This document shows positions 5,667-6,276 of a stretch of DNA of 6,276 nucleotides, one piece after another. Positions within the stretch are counted from its first letter, which is position 1; each line of letters starts with the position of its first letter. The DNA lies in NCBI GenBank assembly GCA_028865845.1, contig JAGWJK010000274.1:1-6276 (forward strand), given 5' to 3'. The position numbers and the translations under genes were made by a program. The stretch comes from Rhizobiaceae bacterium. GTDB taxonomy: Bacteria; Pseudomonadota; Alphaproteobacteria; Rhizobiales; Rhizobiaceae. The notes under the pieces were generated by a model that was given only the letters and a program-made list of their open reading frames with translations, was not told where the DNA came from and searched no databases.

Positions 5667-6092
5667 TCAGATCCCCTCGCTCTCCGTATTCGGCAGGATC
5701 TGCACGCCGTTGATCTTGTAGCTGCCGTCAGGTTGCTGGTTGATCTGATAGATCGCGGTCCAATCCTTGCCGTCCGTGCCGGTGATCAACACTTCCTGAT
5801 AGACGACGGCGCCGTTGTCGATGGCGCGGCTCTTGCCGAAAGCGTAGTTGCCGGGGTGATAGACCGGCTGATAGCTCTTCTTCACCATGGCGAAGAATGT
5901 ATCCTTGTCCGGGAAAAGCGACTTGATGCCGGGGGCCGCAAAGGAATAGGCCGTCGCCGCATCGTCGTGAAGAAAGGCCTGGATCTGCTGCTGAATGAGC
6001 GCTTGCGCCGCCTGTACCGGATCATCTGCTCCCGCTGCCGAAGCAAAGTTCAGACTCACGGCGAAAAGGACGGCGAGAGAAAAAGTGCGCAT
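5667..6092 (-). CDS. DUF4864 family secreted/periplasmic protein
   Basis: A 141-residue protein that I assign to DUF4864, a family of unknown function found mainly in alphaproteobacteria. The N-terminus is a typical Sec signal peptide: MR, a hydrophobic core (TFSLAVLFAVSLNF), then ASA or AGA before DDPVQ, with cleavage near residue 19 or 22. The mature part has the family pattern: a helix IQQQIQAFLHDDAATAYSFA (33-52), PGIKSLFPD (54-62), FFAMVKKSYQPVY (66-78) and C-terminal strands around VVYQEVLITG (96-105), WTAIYQI (111-117) and GSYKINGVQIL (123-133). The fold resembles small NTF2/SnoaL-like alpha+beta proteins, which is inference. The chosen ATG has GGAG 7 nt upstream and begins directly with the signal peptide; an in-frame start 23 codons earlier would place charged and cysteine-rich residues before it. 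No partner gene is visible. Confidence 0.85.
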   Translation of the reverse strand: MRTFSLAVLFAVSLNFASAAGADDPVQAAQALIQQQIQAFLHDDAATAYSFAAPGIKSLFPDKDTFFAMVKKSYQPVYHPGNYAFGKSRAIDNGAVVYQEVLITGTDGKDWTAIYQINQQPDGSYKINGVQILPNTESEGI

Positions 6093-6099
6093 GGACAGT

Positions 6100-6103
6100 C
6101 TCC
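6100..6103 (-). promoter_or_regulatory. Ribosome binding site of the DUF4864 gene
   Basis: On the - strand GGAG lies 7 nt before the ATG at 6092. It decides for this start over the longer frame beginning at 6161. Confidence 0.65.
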
Positions 6104-6276
6104 GGCAATGGCTTGCTATCGGGCTGGAGATATCATGATCGCAACCGCAGCCGGTCGTCAAATCAAGCGCGTGAGATCACTTCATCCAGCCCTTCCGTGA
6201 GAGGCAAGCTATCCGGCGACGATTGCCACCGGACAGAGCGCTGCGCTTCCAATGACGATCAACCGTTGACAGGGAG
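6104..6276. other. Right-edge intergenic stretch without a supported gene
   Basis: No reading frame here is convincing on either strand. Upstream of the DUF4864 gene, on the - strand, a TTGACG is followed by loosely -10-like sequence (CATGAT or TGATAT at 18-20 nt), too weak to call as a promoter. On the + strand TTGACA at 6266-6271 could be the -35 box of a gene beyond the window. A short inverted repeat TCCGG/CCGGA (6212-6216 and 6229-6233) has no T-run. Confidence 0.4.

Noticed and set aside
5664..6200. 178-codon open frame on the + strand opposite the DUF4864 gene
   Set aside because: The - strand gene has a signal peptide, ribosome site and family pattern; the + frame is its shadow.
6162..6276. 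Possible edge gene: short open - strand frames with a partly hydrophobic translation
   Set aside because: The frames are under 35 codons inside the window, lack a start or any motif, and cannot be told from chance.

Overview
The window looks like a chromosomal segment of an alphaproteobacterium, most probably Rhizobiaceae (Rhizobium/Agrobacterium type). The basis is high-GC coding sequence with C/G-rich third codon positions, proteins that resemble rhizobial versions as I remember them, and the gene order cyclophilin-cyclophilin-queA-tgt. This assignment is an inference from pattern recognition; no search was run. I see no transposase, integrase, tRNA, rRNA, CRISPR array or phage gene, so this is core genome rather than an accessory island.

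Left part (1-3343, all + strand): the 3' part of an exported cyclophilin (PpiA-like) is followed by a cytoplasmic cyclophilin (PpiB-like). A strong hairpin with the form of a rho-independent terminator follows. Next come queA and tgt, 6 nt apart, the two enzymes that insert and mature the queuosine precursor in tRNAs with GUN anticodons. A second terminator-like hairpin with a T-run closes this block.

Middle part (3461-4986): a small membrane protein of the DUF805 family lies on the - strand, convergent with tgt and starting at GTG. Divergent from it is a probable 65-codon ORF with its own Shine-Dalgarno sequence. It overlaps the next gene by ATGA; that gene encodes a complete MYG1/UPF0160-family DHH-type metal-dependent nuclease.

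Right part (4987-6276): a spacer holds two near-identical palindromes, one overlapping the -35 box of a readable sigma70-type promoter, and then a 12-bp leader hairpin. These precede a TTG-initiated Gre-factor homologue whose coiled coil is shortened and lacks the usual acidic tip. Convergent with it, on the - strand, is a small secreted protein of the DUF4864 family. The last ~180 bases carry no gene I can support.

The themes are protein folding (two cyclophilins), tRNA modification (QueA, Tgt), and RNA or transcription functions (MYG1, Gre-like). Apart from queA-tgt I see no evidence that these form one functional system, and I did not find a clearly new biological system. The most notable points are the loss of two of three zinc-binding cysteines in Tgt, the tip-less Gre paralogue with its palindrome-decorated promoter, and the small ORF coupled to MYG1.
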